A stretch of 36,565 nucleotides of DNA. Source: Pedosphaera sp. Lineage in GTDB: Bacteria; Verrucomicrobiota; Verrucomicrobiia; Limisphaerales; UBA9464. Of this stretch, positions 7,957 through 16,535 are shown one piece after another. Position 1 is the stretch's first letter. Every line of letters starts with the position of its first letter. A program made the translations under genes and the position numbers. The stretch spans positions 1-36,565 of the forward strand of contig SIBK01000047.1 of NCBI GenBank assembly GCA_009695205.1, written 5' to 3'. Below the pieces are notes generated by a model, which saw only the letters and a list, made by a program, of their open reading frames with translations, searched no databases and was not told the DNA's origin.

Positions 7957-9327
7957 TCAGAGCCGCTTGATCCGGAGATTTCGGAAACCGACTGCCCCGT
8001 GATCGCCCTGCAGCAGAATTGGGCCCGGTTGATCAACATTGTCGTCCAGATGACTGCCGGTACCGTGGTCGCACACCACGTCCTGATGGACCTTCACTCC
8101 GTTCAGGGTGACGGAGATCTTGTTGCCAATGATGTGAGCTTCAATTTCCTGCCATTGGCCCGCCTTCCGAGAAGCCCTTAAACTGCACGCTGCAACGTTG
8201 TATATATCTCCATTTTGTCCCTTTGCTGACCCACCTTTGGATCCATCGTCAAAAATCTGAATCTCGTGACGACCCCGCAGGTAGAGTCCTGAATTGGAGT
8301 TTGGGGGAACCTGATACTCTCCGCGGACCACAAAGTCACGAAACGTCTCGTCCGTGTAGATGTCGGTGCCGTGTTCGTCCTTTCCTAGAGTATTTACGAG
8401 CATGCCGTTCTGAGCGCTCCACGAGCGCTTGCCTGTATCGCGCCGGTATTTCCACCCCGAAAGGTCCTTTCCATTAAACAATAGTTTGAAGCCCTCGGCC
8501 TTTTCCGCAGCGCTCAGTGAATTGGCTGTATCCGTAGGACTCCCAGAACCCGACTCCAACCCCAGCGCCCAGCTGATTCCACCCAGCACATGCTTTTGGT
8601 ACGGGGCGGAAGTCCAGACATCCTCGCGGTGACCGAGGGACGTGTAAAACACCCGGCCGCGGCCAACATCTTTGCACCACGCGACGGCGTAGTCCCCGGG
8701 GTGAAGGGTTTGCGGATGTTTGTCCAGTGTCAGGAGACCGTGAACCTTGGAGCGATCGAAACTTTTGAACTCGTAAATCTCATCGTAGACCGTGTAGATC
8801 GGTCCCAGCGACTTGCAGGCGGGATGGGTTGGATCTTGATTGTACGCATCCACCTGCACCTGGGCGCCGTGCGTTAGAAACTCACCCCCAAGCATGTCAA
8901 TGAAGGCGGGATGCCCGTGAAACGTATCGCTGCAGGAATGCATGCCGATCAATGCATGTCCGGCCTCAATCCAGCGCAGAAAACCGTCCTTGTCCGGTAT
9001 CGCAAGTTCGCCCGTCGTATTGGCAAAGATCACCGCGTCGACCTGACTTAACTTATCGAGAGTCATCTTCTCGGCGACTTCGGCGGCGTCCTTGCCGTCC
9101 ACCCCCCCCCGCACAACATCCACCACGGAAAAAACGCCGGTCCGTTCCCCCATCGTGGCAAGAATGTTTTCTGCCGTGGCAATCGAACTGTGTCGAAACC
9201 CCTTAGTGGCTGTGACCACCAAGATTTTCTTCGGAGCGGCGGCGGCCGTTTCCGGCAAGGCGAGTGCGAGTAGCGCGGTGGCGGCAAGTGCCGACACAGC
9301 AGGGATCGTAAGAATGAAATGTTTCAT
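7957..9327 (-). CDS. Secreted ThuA-domain plus DUF1080 (3-keto-disaccharide hydrolase-like) protein
   Basis: About 456 residues. The ATG at 9327 begins a clean signal peptide (MKHFILTIPAVSALAATALL, then ALPETAAA). Residues about 33-250 are a ThuA-like, glutamine-amidotransferase-fold domain, with KILVVTATKGFRHSS at its start and ALIGMHSCSDTFHGHPAFID further in. After a Ser-rich linker, residues about 265-455 are DUF1080: EGFKLLFNGKDLSGWKYR, SNSGLYLRGRHEIQIFDD and GAVGFRNLRIKRL are textbook DUF1080 strand motifs. DUF1080 proteins are linked to cleavage of 3-keto-sugars and to carbohydrate binding; ThuA is tied to trehalose/sucrose utilisation. The fusion occurs in Planctomycetes and Verrucomicrobia. 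It lies 71 bases behind DUF1501 in the same unit. Confidence 0.9.
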   Translation of the reverse strand: MKHFILTIPAVSALAATALLALALPETAAAAPKKILVVTATKGFRHSSIATAENILATMGERTGVFSVVDVVRGGVDGKDAAEVAEKMTLDKLSQVDAVIFANTTGELAIPDKDGFLRWIEAGHALIGMHSCSDTFHGHPAFIDMLGGEFLTHGAQVQVDAYNQDPTHPACKSLGPIYTVYDEIYEFKSFDRSKVHGLLTLDKHPQTLHPGDYAVAWCKDVGRGRVFYTSLGHREDVWTSAPYQKHVLGGISWALGLESGSGSPTDTANSLSAAEKAEGFKLLFNGKDLSGWKYRRDTGKRSWSAQNGMLVNTLGKDEHGTDIYTDETFRDFVVRGEYQVPPNSNSGLYLRGRHEIQIFDDGSKGGSAKGQNGDIYNVAACSLRASRKAGQWQEIEAHIIGNKISVTLNGVKVHQDVVCDHGTGSHLDDNVDQPGPILLQGDHGAVGFRNLRIKRL

Positions 9328-9398
9328 GCGATTCCCAAGACTGGAGGGCCAGTTCTGTTGTCGCAAGCGGGAATCAATCAGATATTGCCGTTCGCCCA

Positions 9399-11003
9399 CT
9401 AAATCAGCCCGAGTTCGCCCGTCGCCTTGGTGTTGTCGCGGGTTTGTGTGCCACCGGTTTTCAAGACTTCGTTGGCCTGGGCATAGCCTGGAATAATCCG
9501 GTTCAGCTGCTCCTGACTGGCTCCGAGGTGATCGCGAATGATTTCTCCCAGCACACTTCGGTAGTCGGTCGCGCGCTTGAGATACCGTTTATCCACGCCG
9601 AACATCGTGCCGGTGTCTCCGGTATTCCAGGCGATTGGATCGCTTGGACCGCAATTGAATACACCACTTCGTTGTCCGGCTTGGTAGCCCTTCACGCCAC
9701 CGCCGGCGACCCACATCACATTCGCTTCGGCATGATCGGTGCCGTTGTCATTGTTCTCTTTTGAGGTGCGCCCGAACTCGCTCAGGGTTACGACGACGAC
9801 ATCTTCCCAGCGGCATTTGTCGCCATAAGCGGAAAAATATTTCTTCAACGCGTACATGGCCCATCCGACCCGTTGAAGGAGCCGCGCCTGGCTGCCGGTG
9901 GCGCCCCCTTGTTTGGAATGGGTGTCAAAGCCGTCCAATTGGGTGCCTGCAACAATCGCATCGGTCTTGTTCAACACCACCGCGGCCGATTTCAGGTTTT
10001 TGATGAATCCGTAGTCATTTGCGGGAATGACATATTTCGACGGGTCATTGGCCGGAGATCGTTTCCATCCGCCGTTGTTATCATTTGAATCCGGAAACAG
10101 ATTGTACGGGCGATCTCCATCGGTATCGACGTCATCCAGGAACTGCTTCTTGAAGTCGCCGGTGATTAGATCCTGGAACAAGGCGAGAGTGTCGCTAAGA
10201 TTGCCGTATTGCAGTTGCAGCAATTCGCGGTCGCGTTTCTCAGCAGACGGAATCTGGTTTGCGGCACGCAGGAACAGATCCGCCTTGGTGCCGCCGGTGG
10301 CATTGTCCGGGATGCCCGAAAGATCGTAGCGTTCGGGGCTGGTGAGATTGGTCATCGCGGCTGCGGACCCGCGGAGGATCATTGGCAGGGAGGATTGGAA
10401 AGAGACACCCGTCAGTGGGGCTGTGCGCGCGAGTCCACTCTCCAACATTGTCCGGTAGAGGATGCCTTCCCGAAAAGCGCTATTTGAAGGGACACCCGTT
10501 TCCCAGTAGACCTGAGAATCGAAATGAGATCGCGATTGTTTGGGGTAGGCCACGCGGTGTATCACCGCCAGTTCACCGGAATTATAGGCAGGGACCATGA
10601 ACTTTAGCGCCGGGTGCAGCGCTGCGAATCCGTTTCCGAGGGGAATCCCGAATTGCGAATAGGTCGGACCTTTGGGGCCGCTGGGAGTCCACAGTGCGGG
10701 AGTGCCGCCCGCGTAACTCCAATCCGGGTTCTTCTGGAGAGCAATCGTGGGGCGATTCCGCGCGTACGCATCATCCTCCAACGGTGCGACGGAGTTGAGC
10801 GAATCGTTTCCGCCGCGGAGAAAAACAAAGAGCAGTTTTTTCACTCGGCCATTGGCGAGGGGGCGTCCGATGCTTCCATCGGCAAGCGCCTTCTTCACGA
10901 AGAACGGCACATCCGTAAGTGCGGCAAGGGCTCCAGCGGCCGCCAGCCGTGTGCTGCGTGAGAGAAAATCCCGGCGCGTGAGGATTTGAAACGAGGAGTT
11001 CAT
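9399..11003 (-). CDS. DUF1501 domain-containing protein (Tat-exported)
   Basis: 534 residues. The N-terminus carries a twin-arginine signal (LTRRDFLSRSTRLAAAGALA), so export in folded state through Tat is likely. DUF1501 belongs to the alkaline-phosphatase/sulfatase-like superfamily fold. Here KKLLFVFLRGGNDSLNSVAP near the N-terminus and WEDVVVVTLSEFGRTSKENN, GTDHAEANVMWVAGGGVKGY in the C-terminal part are the family signatures. The molecular function of DUF1501 is not established. In many planctomycetes and verrucomicrobia it is encoded directly after DUF1800 (or DUF1553/1549), as here (46-base gap), implying that the two products act together. It ends exactly where the ORF frame of the next gene opens. 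Confidence 0.93.
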   Translation of the reverse strand: MNSSFQILTRRDFLSRSTRLAAAGALAALTDVPFFVKKALADGSIGRPLANGRVKKLLFVFLRGGNDSLNSVAPLEDDAYARNRPTIALQKNPDWSYAGGTPALWTPSGPKGPTYSQFGIPLGNGFAALHPALKFMVPAYNSGELAVIHRVAYPKQSRSHFDSQVYWETGVPSNSAFREGILYRTMLESGLARTAPLTGVSFQSSLPMILRGSAAAMTNLTSPERYDLSGIPDNATGGTKADLFLRAANQIPSAEKRDRELLQLQYGNLSDTLALFQDLITGDFKKQFLDDVDTDGDRPYNLFPDSNDNNGGWKRSPANDPSKYVIPANDYGFIKNLKSAAVVLNKTDAIVAGTQLDGFDTHSKQGGATGSQARLLQRVGWAMYALKKYFSAYGDKCRWEDVVVVTLSEFGRTSKENNDNGTDHAEANVMWVAGGGVKGYQAGQRSGVFNCGPSDPIAWNTGDTGTMFGVDKRYLKRATDYRSVLGEIIRDHLGASQEQLNRIIPGYAQANEVLKTGGTQTRDNTKATGELGLI

Positions 11004-11049
11004 GGCAATGATGTTTAAATGGGGAAACGGGGAAGTAGTGACACCGAAT

Positions 11050-13689
11050 TCATTGCTCCTGGAATCGTTGAGACGTCATGAGCCAGGAAACCACGGCGCG
11101 AATTCGGGTGTCGTACGCCGTTGAGGTCGGTTGCAAATTTTGGAATGGAGAACTCACGAGCTTCCCGCCTGCGCCAAGGGAATCTCCGGAATTAAGGAAA
11201 TCGATCGCTAATTTCCGGTTCGGCGCGAGGTTTGCGGAACCTTCGGCGGGGAAGAGAATTCCCAAGAAGAAATCAGCGACTGCGCCCGCATCGGACAGAG
11301 CCCCTGGAGCCTTGAGTTTCAGCAAACCCACCGGGTCCGTAACCGTGCCGACACCGGCATCGGTGTCTTTCGCCGCTGAGAGAGCGGATTGTATAAAACG
11401 AAGCCGCTCGGCGAGCGAGCCGGAACTGATCCAGCCGGCTCCATCTTCGGGATACCCGTCGGGCTCCGCTCGATCAAACAGGCGCATACTTCCGGCTTTC
11501 ACCAGGATGCCGCTGCCGACGGCGATGGAATCCAGCTCTGCGGTATAAGTACCGTCGGGTTTGGCGGCCCGCAAAGCACGGACCGTTGCGACGGCATACT
11601 CGAGGGGAGTGCGAACCTTCTGCATTGAACCTGTGTGAGAACGGAACAACTGCGAAGCGAAGATTACTTTGAGCACCTCCTGGATTTGGCCCTTGGTGCC
11701 CCCGCCCGGGGGTTGCTCCCAAGCCATCATGCACGCATGAACCAACTCCTCTTCAGGCGAAGTCTGGTCATCCGTGAAATCATATCCGTGACGAAACCCT
11801 TCATGAACGAGCAGGCGGCAGAATTTCACAGAGAGATACTCCTCTGTGAAAGGCTGATCTGCGAGGTGTTGAATCAACTGGTAGGCTTCATTCAGCGTGT
11901 TCGTCTCTTTCAGTCCACCTTGTATAAGCAGTCCGTATTCCCTTCCAGCCCAGGGCGGACCGAATCGCGATGGAACCCGTTTCGCTGTGGCAGTATCCAC
12001 ATTTCCGTTGGGCAATTGCTCAAAGAAGCACCATTTAGGGCCTTGATGATGATTGGTGGCCTTATAGACCATGGACCATTCGCCGATGAAATTGGTGATG
12101 GTGTTGTTTGTTTCTAAGATCGTTCCCACAAACCGTTTCCTAACGTCCCGGTCAACATAGTTCGTGGCAAACGGATCATTTGTTTTGTCGCGCGCCACGT
12201 ACCCGACCGTCCACCCTGTCCAGACTCGAGAGATCTGGACGATATCCTGTTGATCATAGCCGTTATCCACTCCGAAGCTGAATAGCTCGCAGATTTCCCG
12301 CGCGTAGTTTTCGTTGGCGATCTGCGTGATGTTTGCCCCCGCCGCCGACGGCGACAGTGCATTGATTGCGGCGATCTTCGCGACCGTGGTCGATTTTACA
12401 GTGCCCTTCGAAGCCACGGAATCCAGGAAGAGGATCATTGCGGGGCTCTCGGCGCTGATCTTGAGCAGATCATAAAAGGTGCATTTGGGATTCAACAATG
12501 CCTGTCGCCATTTCAGGTTTTCCACCAGTTCCATGCGGGTCGCCTGCCGAGCAGGTTGTGCGCTATCGTTCTCATAAAATGGATCCAGATAATCGCGGGA
12601 CTTGGCGTATTCGGTGACAAAGTGGTTCTCCAGAAACTGCCGCATCACCTCGAGCAACTGCCGTTTCGATTTCACGGCGTGCTGGAGGTGCCAGGACCGG
12701 AGCGAAGCCATGCCCGCCTCGCCCGAGAGGATTTGGCTGACAACCTGTCCGAGATTCGACGCGGGCTGCTCGCTACTGATCGCCGTCGTCAGCACGTCGC
12801 CGCCCACCGAAGTTCCAGTGCCGCTGAGACGGACCACAGGAGCCGACAATTCAGGTGAGGTGAGGTAATAGAAACTCAGCGTGTAGGTATTCCCAGTCAC
12901 CAGCGATGAAATCGTCTGATTAATCCGATTGGAGGCAGTCGTAGTCCCAGAGCCCGTTGAGATCAAATGCAAGGCTCCAACTCCTGCGTATTTGGGATCG
13001 GCGCTGACAGCCGATGAGGCCAGATTCTCGCCCACAGTCCATAAGGGTGTAAGGCCAGCGTTGAACTCGCCGTTTTTGACAAGATTCGGTAGTCCTGGAT
13101 CTTCCTTAGCGCCGCTGATCAAACGAACTTCGTCCACGTAGGCTTCCCCTGGTTCGTTCAGGTAGATATGAAATGATGTCGACGTCGCCACTCCGGTGAC
13201 GACTACCTTTTGCCAACCCGCCGAATCCGCGGGAATAACTGCGAAATCTTCCAAATTCTCCTGGATGTTCTCGGGTGCAAGTTGCTCAGCGATATAAGCA
13301 TCTGGGCCAATCTTACGCAGCCGCTCCAATTCATCGGGCGTCGGTCCATAGGCGAGGCGGTTGAGAAGCGTGGGAATCAGCACTTCCCCGGGTGCCAACT
13401 GCGTCGCGTCCACTTTGTAAAACGCCTCCTCACCGACAGGAACTCCAAGCCAGTCGAGGCCATTGAACACGCCCCCTTTGTCCTCTATAAACTCCGTGCC
13501 GAGCGCCTCGGCCCGCAAGACCCTGTATTGCGCCGCCGCCGCTACGGGATTCACACTGAGCCTGACCTGCCCGGTCTTGTGCTGAATCTCAACAACGCCC
13601 GCGTCGACCGCTCTTCCGAGAGGCGCACCCAGAAAGCCGAGGCCGACGACGCCTGTGCAGAGGAAACGGATGGGAAATATAGAGGTCAT
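11050..13689 (-). CDS. DUF1800 domain-containing exported protein with a carbohydrate-binding-like insertion
   Basis: 879 residues beginning with a signal peptide (MTSIFPIRFLCTGVVGLGFL). The DUF1800 core is recognised by TLLNRLAYGPTPDELERLRK (about 107-126), QLLEVMRQFLENHF (about 344-357), NENYAREICELFSFGVDNGY and DIVQISRVWTGWTV. Residues about 148-305 do not belong to the usual core: VKNGEFNAGLTPLW, GVGALHLISTGSG and TGNTYTLSFYYLTSP look like a CBM4/9-type jelly-roll module spliced into the DUF1800 N-terminal region. An N-terminal segment (about 30-105) may be a small fibronectin-like domain. It is the first gene of the minus-strand unit; its 112-base upstream region (13690-13801) must hold the promoter. 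The biochemical role of DUF1800 is unknown; the insertion hints at a glycan ligand. Confidence 0.9.
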   Translation of the reverse strand: MTSIFPIRFLCTGVVGLGFLGAPLGRAVDAGVVEIQHKTGQVRLSVNPVAAAAQYRVLRAEALGTEFIEDKGGVFNGLDWLGVPVGEEAFYKVDATQLAPGEVLIPTLLNRLAYGPTPDELERLRKIGPDAYIAEQLAPENIQENLEDFAVIPADSAGWQKVVVTGVATSTSFHIYLNEPGEAYVDEVRLISGAKEDPGLPNLVKNGEFNAGLTPLWTVGENLASSAVSADPKYAGVGALHLISTGSGTTTASNRINQTISSLVTGNTYTLSFYYLTSPELSAPVVRLSGTGTSVGGDVLTTAISSEQPASNLGQVVSQILSGEAGMASLRSWHLQHAVKSKRQLLEVMRQFLENHFVTEYAKSRDYLDPFYENDSAQPARQATRMELVENLKWRQALLNPKCTFYDLLKISAESPAMILFLDSVASKGTVKSTTVAKIAAINALSPSAAGANITQIANENYAREICELFSFGVDNGYDQQDIVQISRVWTGWTVGYVARDKTNDPFATNYVDRDVRKRFVGTILETNNTITNFIGEWSMVYKATNHHQGPKWCFFEQLPNGNVDTATAKRVPSRFGPPWAGREYGLLIQGGLKETNTLNEAYQLIQHLADQPFTEEYLSVKFCRLLVHEGFRHGYDFTDDQTSPEEELVHACMMAWEQPPGGGTKGQIQEVLKVIFASQLFRSHTGSMQKVRTPLEYAVATVRALRAAKPDGTYTAELDSIAVGSGILVKAGSMRLFDRAEPDGYPEDGAGWISSGSLAERLRFIQSALSAAKDTDAGVGTVTDPVGLLKLKAPGALSDAGAVADFFLGILFPAEGSANLAPNRKLAIDFLNSGDSLGAGGKLVSSPFQNLQPTSTAYDTRIRAVVSWLMTSQRFQEQ

Positions 13690-13801
13690 GGGAAGGAGCA
13701 GCAGCTAAGAGCTACGAAAATTAAGCAATATTCACGCCAAGTTTCGGCGCAGGTATTCGAGCATAAAGAATGCCAGGTGAAAGAGAAACTTGCCGCGAGG
13801 G

Positions 13802-14482
13802 TTAGTGAAGCCCGCTGCCGATTCGGGCGACCCAAGCGCCGGTTTCTTGGAGAAACCAGGCCAGCGCAGTCAGCACAGAGACGCTTGATGACAGCGCAGC
13901 CAGTCCCATCAGGAGCACGAGACCGTTTCCGAGCCAAATTACGGCGGTGGAGAATACCCAGCCTTCGCCCTCCAGGTCGGGCTGGCGGATGCGGAGGATG
14001 TGAGCGGTGAGAGTCCCGTGGAAGGCGTATGCCATCCCAAGACCGAAGTGGAAGACGAAGAGGTAGTGATCCCATTTCCACAGCCAGTCTCCTAGGTAGA
14101 ACACGATCCACCACAGTACTGCGTAAAGGGGAAAGAAGTAAGGGGCCAGAGAAACCACGAAATTGCTCCGAGTGATTACCACATGCCCGCCCTTGGGAGA
14201 GGCCTTGAAACGTCGGACCCTACCCCCGAAAGCCCAGGTACCGAGTGCGTGAGTTAGTTCGTGGCCTACGACGTAGATCCACATGGGCTTCGGGAGGTTT
14301 ACGAAGAGCAGCAACCAAGCGACCACTCCAGAGAGGAACGCAGCCCAGAAATTAAAGGCACCATCCATCGATCGGATGACGCGAAGGATGGCAAGCGTCG
14401 CTCCGACACAGAATGGGAGAAGAAGCAGTACCAGCAGCCATCTTAAGAGGCTATTGCTGCGGCGACGGGAGCGTTGCCCCAT
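13802..14482 (-). CDS. M50-like integral membrane metallopeptidase
   Basis: 226 residues with about five to six hydrophobic segments. An HExxH zinc motif lies in the second third of the chain (YVVGHELTHALGTW), at a membrane segment as in site-2 protease (M50) relatives. The downstream motif HILRIRQPDLEGEGWVFS is in the place where this M50-like subgroup has a conserved R-Q-P-D-L segment, possibly supplying the third zinc ligand (Asp). Substrate is unknown; the family cleaves membrane-spanning regulators or has poorly described roles. The predicted ATG at 14482 lies only about 10 bases downstream of a strong terminator hairpin, with no Shine-Dalgarno visible, which is odd (see findings). It lies about 110 bases upstream of the DUF1800 start and could be read into it. 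Confidence 0.75.
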   Translation of the reverse strand: MGQRSRRRSNSLLRWLLVLLLLPFCVGATLAILRVIRSMDGAFNFWAAFLSGVVAWLLLFVNLPKPMWIYVVGHELTHALGTWAFGGRVRRFKASPKGGHVVITRSNFVVSLAPYFFPLYAVLWWIVFYLGDWLWKWDHYLFVFHFGLGMAYAFHGTLTAHILRIRQPDLEGEGWVFSTAVIWLGNGLVLLMGLAALSSSVSVLTALAWFLQETGAWVARIGSGLH

Positions 14483-14491
14483 GAAACAAGA

Positions 14492-14521
14492 AAGGCCTGC
14501 CCGATCCGACGGGCAGGCCTT
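14492..14521 (-). terminator. Strong intrinsic terminator of the Ala-rich protein gene
   Basis: A 12-bp perfect stem (AAGGCCTGCCCG / CGGGCAGGCCTT) with a 6-base loop, followed on the minus strand by TTTCTTGTTT. It sits 16 bases behind the stop of the Ala-rich protein gene (14538) and directly ahead of the M50-like start codon. Confidence 0.85.
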
Positions 14522-14537
14522 GGAGATTTAAAAGCGA

Positions 14538-15113
14538 TCAGGGACGACCCGAATCCGAGCCGGGAACGGCGTACAGATTGACAACCGCAGCACCCAACCG
14601 AGTGGTTTGAGTGATCGTACCACCGGTAACAACAGCGGCGCTAGAAACGACCCGACGTTGCTTTGCTGCGGCAGCTTCCCTCTGAAACGCGGCCGTACGG
14701 GCGGGAGACAGCTTGCTGGCAAGGGCAACTACCTCCTCGGCGCGATCAGGAACCGCATTCACGGCTGCAGCGACAATATCGATGGAGTTCTCAGGGGAAC
14801 CGGTGAGGGCAGCCGTGATAACCGGGGTCACTTCCTTGGGAGACTTCTCAAGAACGCTGGAAACAACGTTCGCCAAAGTGGAAGGGTGCGATGTCGCAGC
14901 GGCCGAGACGACGATGGAAGCCACTTCGGAGCGGTCCTCTTTGGCAGCCTTAAAGACGAGAGCTGCGGCCTTGGCCGGAACCTCGACCGCCTTGGCGGCA
15001 TTTATCGAGGCGGTGATGGCCTTCGACTGATCGATGGTCAGCGCGAAAGCAGGAACTGAAATGAGCGCAGCCGCCACGACAGCAGCAAGTTGGATGCGAG
15101 ATTTAGTGTTCAT
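14538..15113 (-). CDS. Secreted Ala-rich helical-repeat protein of unknown function
   Basis: 191 residues from the ATG at 15113; a second ATG two codons upstream is also possible. A signal peptide (MNTKSRIQLAAVVAAALISV...AFA) is clear. The mature part is almost entirely Ala/Val/Ser-rich amphipathic helices with a loose period of about 30 residues: AITASINAAKAVEVPAKAAA, SEVASIVVSAAATSHPSTLA, EVTPVITAALTGSPENSIDI, SIDIVAAAVNAVPDRAEEVV. This resembles a small HEAT/ARM-like solenoid found in verrucomicrobial secretomes. The C-terminus is Gly/Thr/Val-rich. I recognise no enzymatic motif. It is transcribed alone, ended by the strong terminator at 14492-14521, and is divergent from the lipoprotein gene at 15242. 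Confidence 0.75.
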   Translation of the reverse strand: MNTKSRIQLAAVVAAALISVPAFALTIDQSKAITASINAAKAVEVPAKAAALVFKAAKEDRSEVASIVVSAAATSHPSTLANVVSSVLEKSPKEVTPVITAALTGSPENSIDIVAAAVNAVPDRAEEVVALASKLSPARTAAFQREAAAAKQRRVVSSAAVVTGGTITQTTRLGAAVVNLYAVPGSDSGRP

Positions 15114-15241
15114 AGGCAAAGAATTTCACTAACGGGTCTCTTTATGGCAAGGTGAGGACACCGAGTCAACAGTATTTGAAAAATATCATGAGCACCCGAG
15201 GTGACGGCTCTCCGAAAAAAGAATTACCGGCGTTTCACCCC

Positions 15242-15634
15242 ATGCGAACTCCGACTTTGAACCCCTTCAAATCGGTCCTTGTCACCATTGCATTGGTGGT
15301 CATATCAGGGTGTCAATCAATTGATAATAAGAATGTTACGTCAAATAATGGCCTCGTTTCTCCGAAAACCCGAACGATGACCAATAGCGGCTCCGTTCTC
15401 AAACCGCTCGGTGGATGGTCCGGGCGAATCTTTTCAATAAACCCCAAACTCCGATTCGCCGTGGTAGATTTCTCGCTGAACCAGATGCCACAGATCGGTC
15501 GGGTCATGCCGGTGTATCGGGCGGGTACAAAAGTAGGGGAGGTTCGACTAGGAGCTCAGACCCGCGGCGACCTCGCAACAGTTGAAATCATTGAAGGAGA
15601 ACTGCTAACAGGCGATGAGGTCAGAGCGGAATAG
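15242..15634 (+). CDS. Small lipoprotein of unknown function
   Basis: 130 residues from the ATG at 15242; the frame is open back to 15152. This start opens a lipoprotein signal, MRTPTLNPFKSVLVTIALVV followed by the lipobox ISGC, so the mature protein would be lipid-anchored at the Cys. The remainder contains GRIFSINPKLRFAVVDFSLN and RVMPVYRAGTKVGEVRLGAQ, a compact beta-rich pattern seen in verrucomicrobial proteins that carry a V-x-G-x-V-R-x-G strand set near the C-terminus. Function is unknown. It converges with the thioredoxin-like gene, 16 bases between the stops. Confidence 0.7.
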   Translation: MRTPTLNPFKSVLVTIALVVISGCQSIDNKNVTSNNGLVSPKTRTMTNSGSVLKPLGGWSGRIFSINPKLRFAVVDFSLNQMPQIGRVMPVYRAGTKVGEVRLGAQTRGDLATVEIIEGELLTGDEVRAE

Positions 15635-15650
15635 GAGGTGGAAGGCTCGG

Positions 15651-16500
15651 CTACTGCCCCACAGGCCTCTTATCATGGCCGCCGAATGGCCCGGTAAAAC
15701 CGATGCGGCCCCGTGGCGGGCTCTCGAAGCGGTTGGTAGGATCCGTAGGCACCGGATTTGGAGAATCTTCCCATATAACGAGATTTAAGAACCCTTGGAC
15801 CTTAATCTTGTCTCGCGGGCTGCCATCGATGAACAACTGGATTTCACCGGACGGCGCGCGGTTGACCTGTCGAATCCTCGGCGGCACTTCCACAACGGTC
15901 GTTTTGCGCACGGCATTGATCGCATTCCGCATGGCCATAACCGTGCTGGCAACACCGGAGGCGGTATCACCATAACCATGGCGGAAGTAAATTTCCTCCC
16001 ATTGTCGTCCAACGGCAGGGTTTGCAATGCCATTGATGACAACGAACGTGGGCTGACCGCTCTGGGATGTAAACTTCTTCTGCAGTGCCCGGTTGTTGTC
16101 TTCGAGGACCAGTTGAAAATTGTAGGCCTTTGCGAACCGATCCGTTTGGGACGTCGGGGACACCGACTCCAATTGTACATTGCAGCCCGCCTCAACCACC
16201 TCGATCCCATCGGGGTTCCCGCCGGCGGCGCGATATTCCTCGATCAGCTTCTCGATCTCCGGAGCCGCCTGTTTGCAGAAGGGACACCAGTACGCGAACC
16301 ATTCTAACACCAGGATCTTTCGGGCAAAATCGAACAGTTTCACGGGCTTTTGGCTCGCCCGATTGACAAGGCTGAAGTCTGCAATGACGTCGCCAACCTG
16401 ATACGTCGCGGCGGATAGGGTGGGGGGGGCCTATCAGAGCAGTCAACAGGGCGGTGATCCCTAACCCGTTGGCTCTCCAATTAAATCGAATCGTTCGCAT
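15651..16500 (-). pseudogene. Exported thioredoxin-like (TlpA/redoxin) gene with a frameshift in a G8 tract
   Basis: Two overlapping frames join into one gene. From the ATG at 16500 the first frame gives a signal peptide (MRTIRFNWRANGLGITALLT). After the homopolymer at 16422-16429 (8 G on the plus strand), dropping one base continues perfectly as TLSAATYQVGDVIADFSLVN, SQKPVKLFDFARKILVLEW, then the catalytic motif WCPFC. The intact product would be about 282 residues: a thioredoxin-fold domain with redox site WCPFC, followed by a C-terminal extension of about 100 residues rich in Pro/Gly. The ORF beginning at the internal GTG (16343) lacks the first strand and signal, so it is not the natural start. 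Upstream by 35 bases is the barrel gene, so it is the third gene of the DUF4266 unit. The lesion may be a sequencing error, real decay or slippage-based switching. Confidence 0.8.
16422..16429. repeat. G8 homopolymer at the frameshift point
   Basis: Eight consecutive G (plus strand) lie inside the coding region of the thioredoxin-like gene, just after the signal peptide. Seven would restore the frame. Such tracts are prone to slippage in replication, transcription and sequencing. Confidence 0.9.
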
Positions 16501-16535
16501 GCTTTCTCTTGTCGTGGGGTGTCCTGTTTTTCAGC

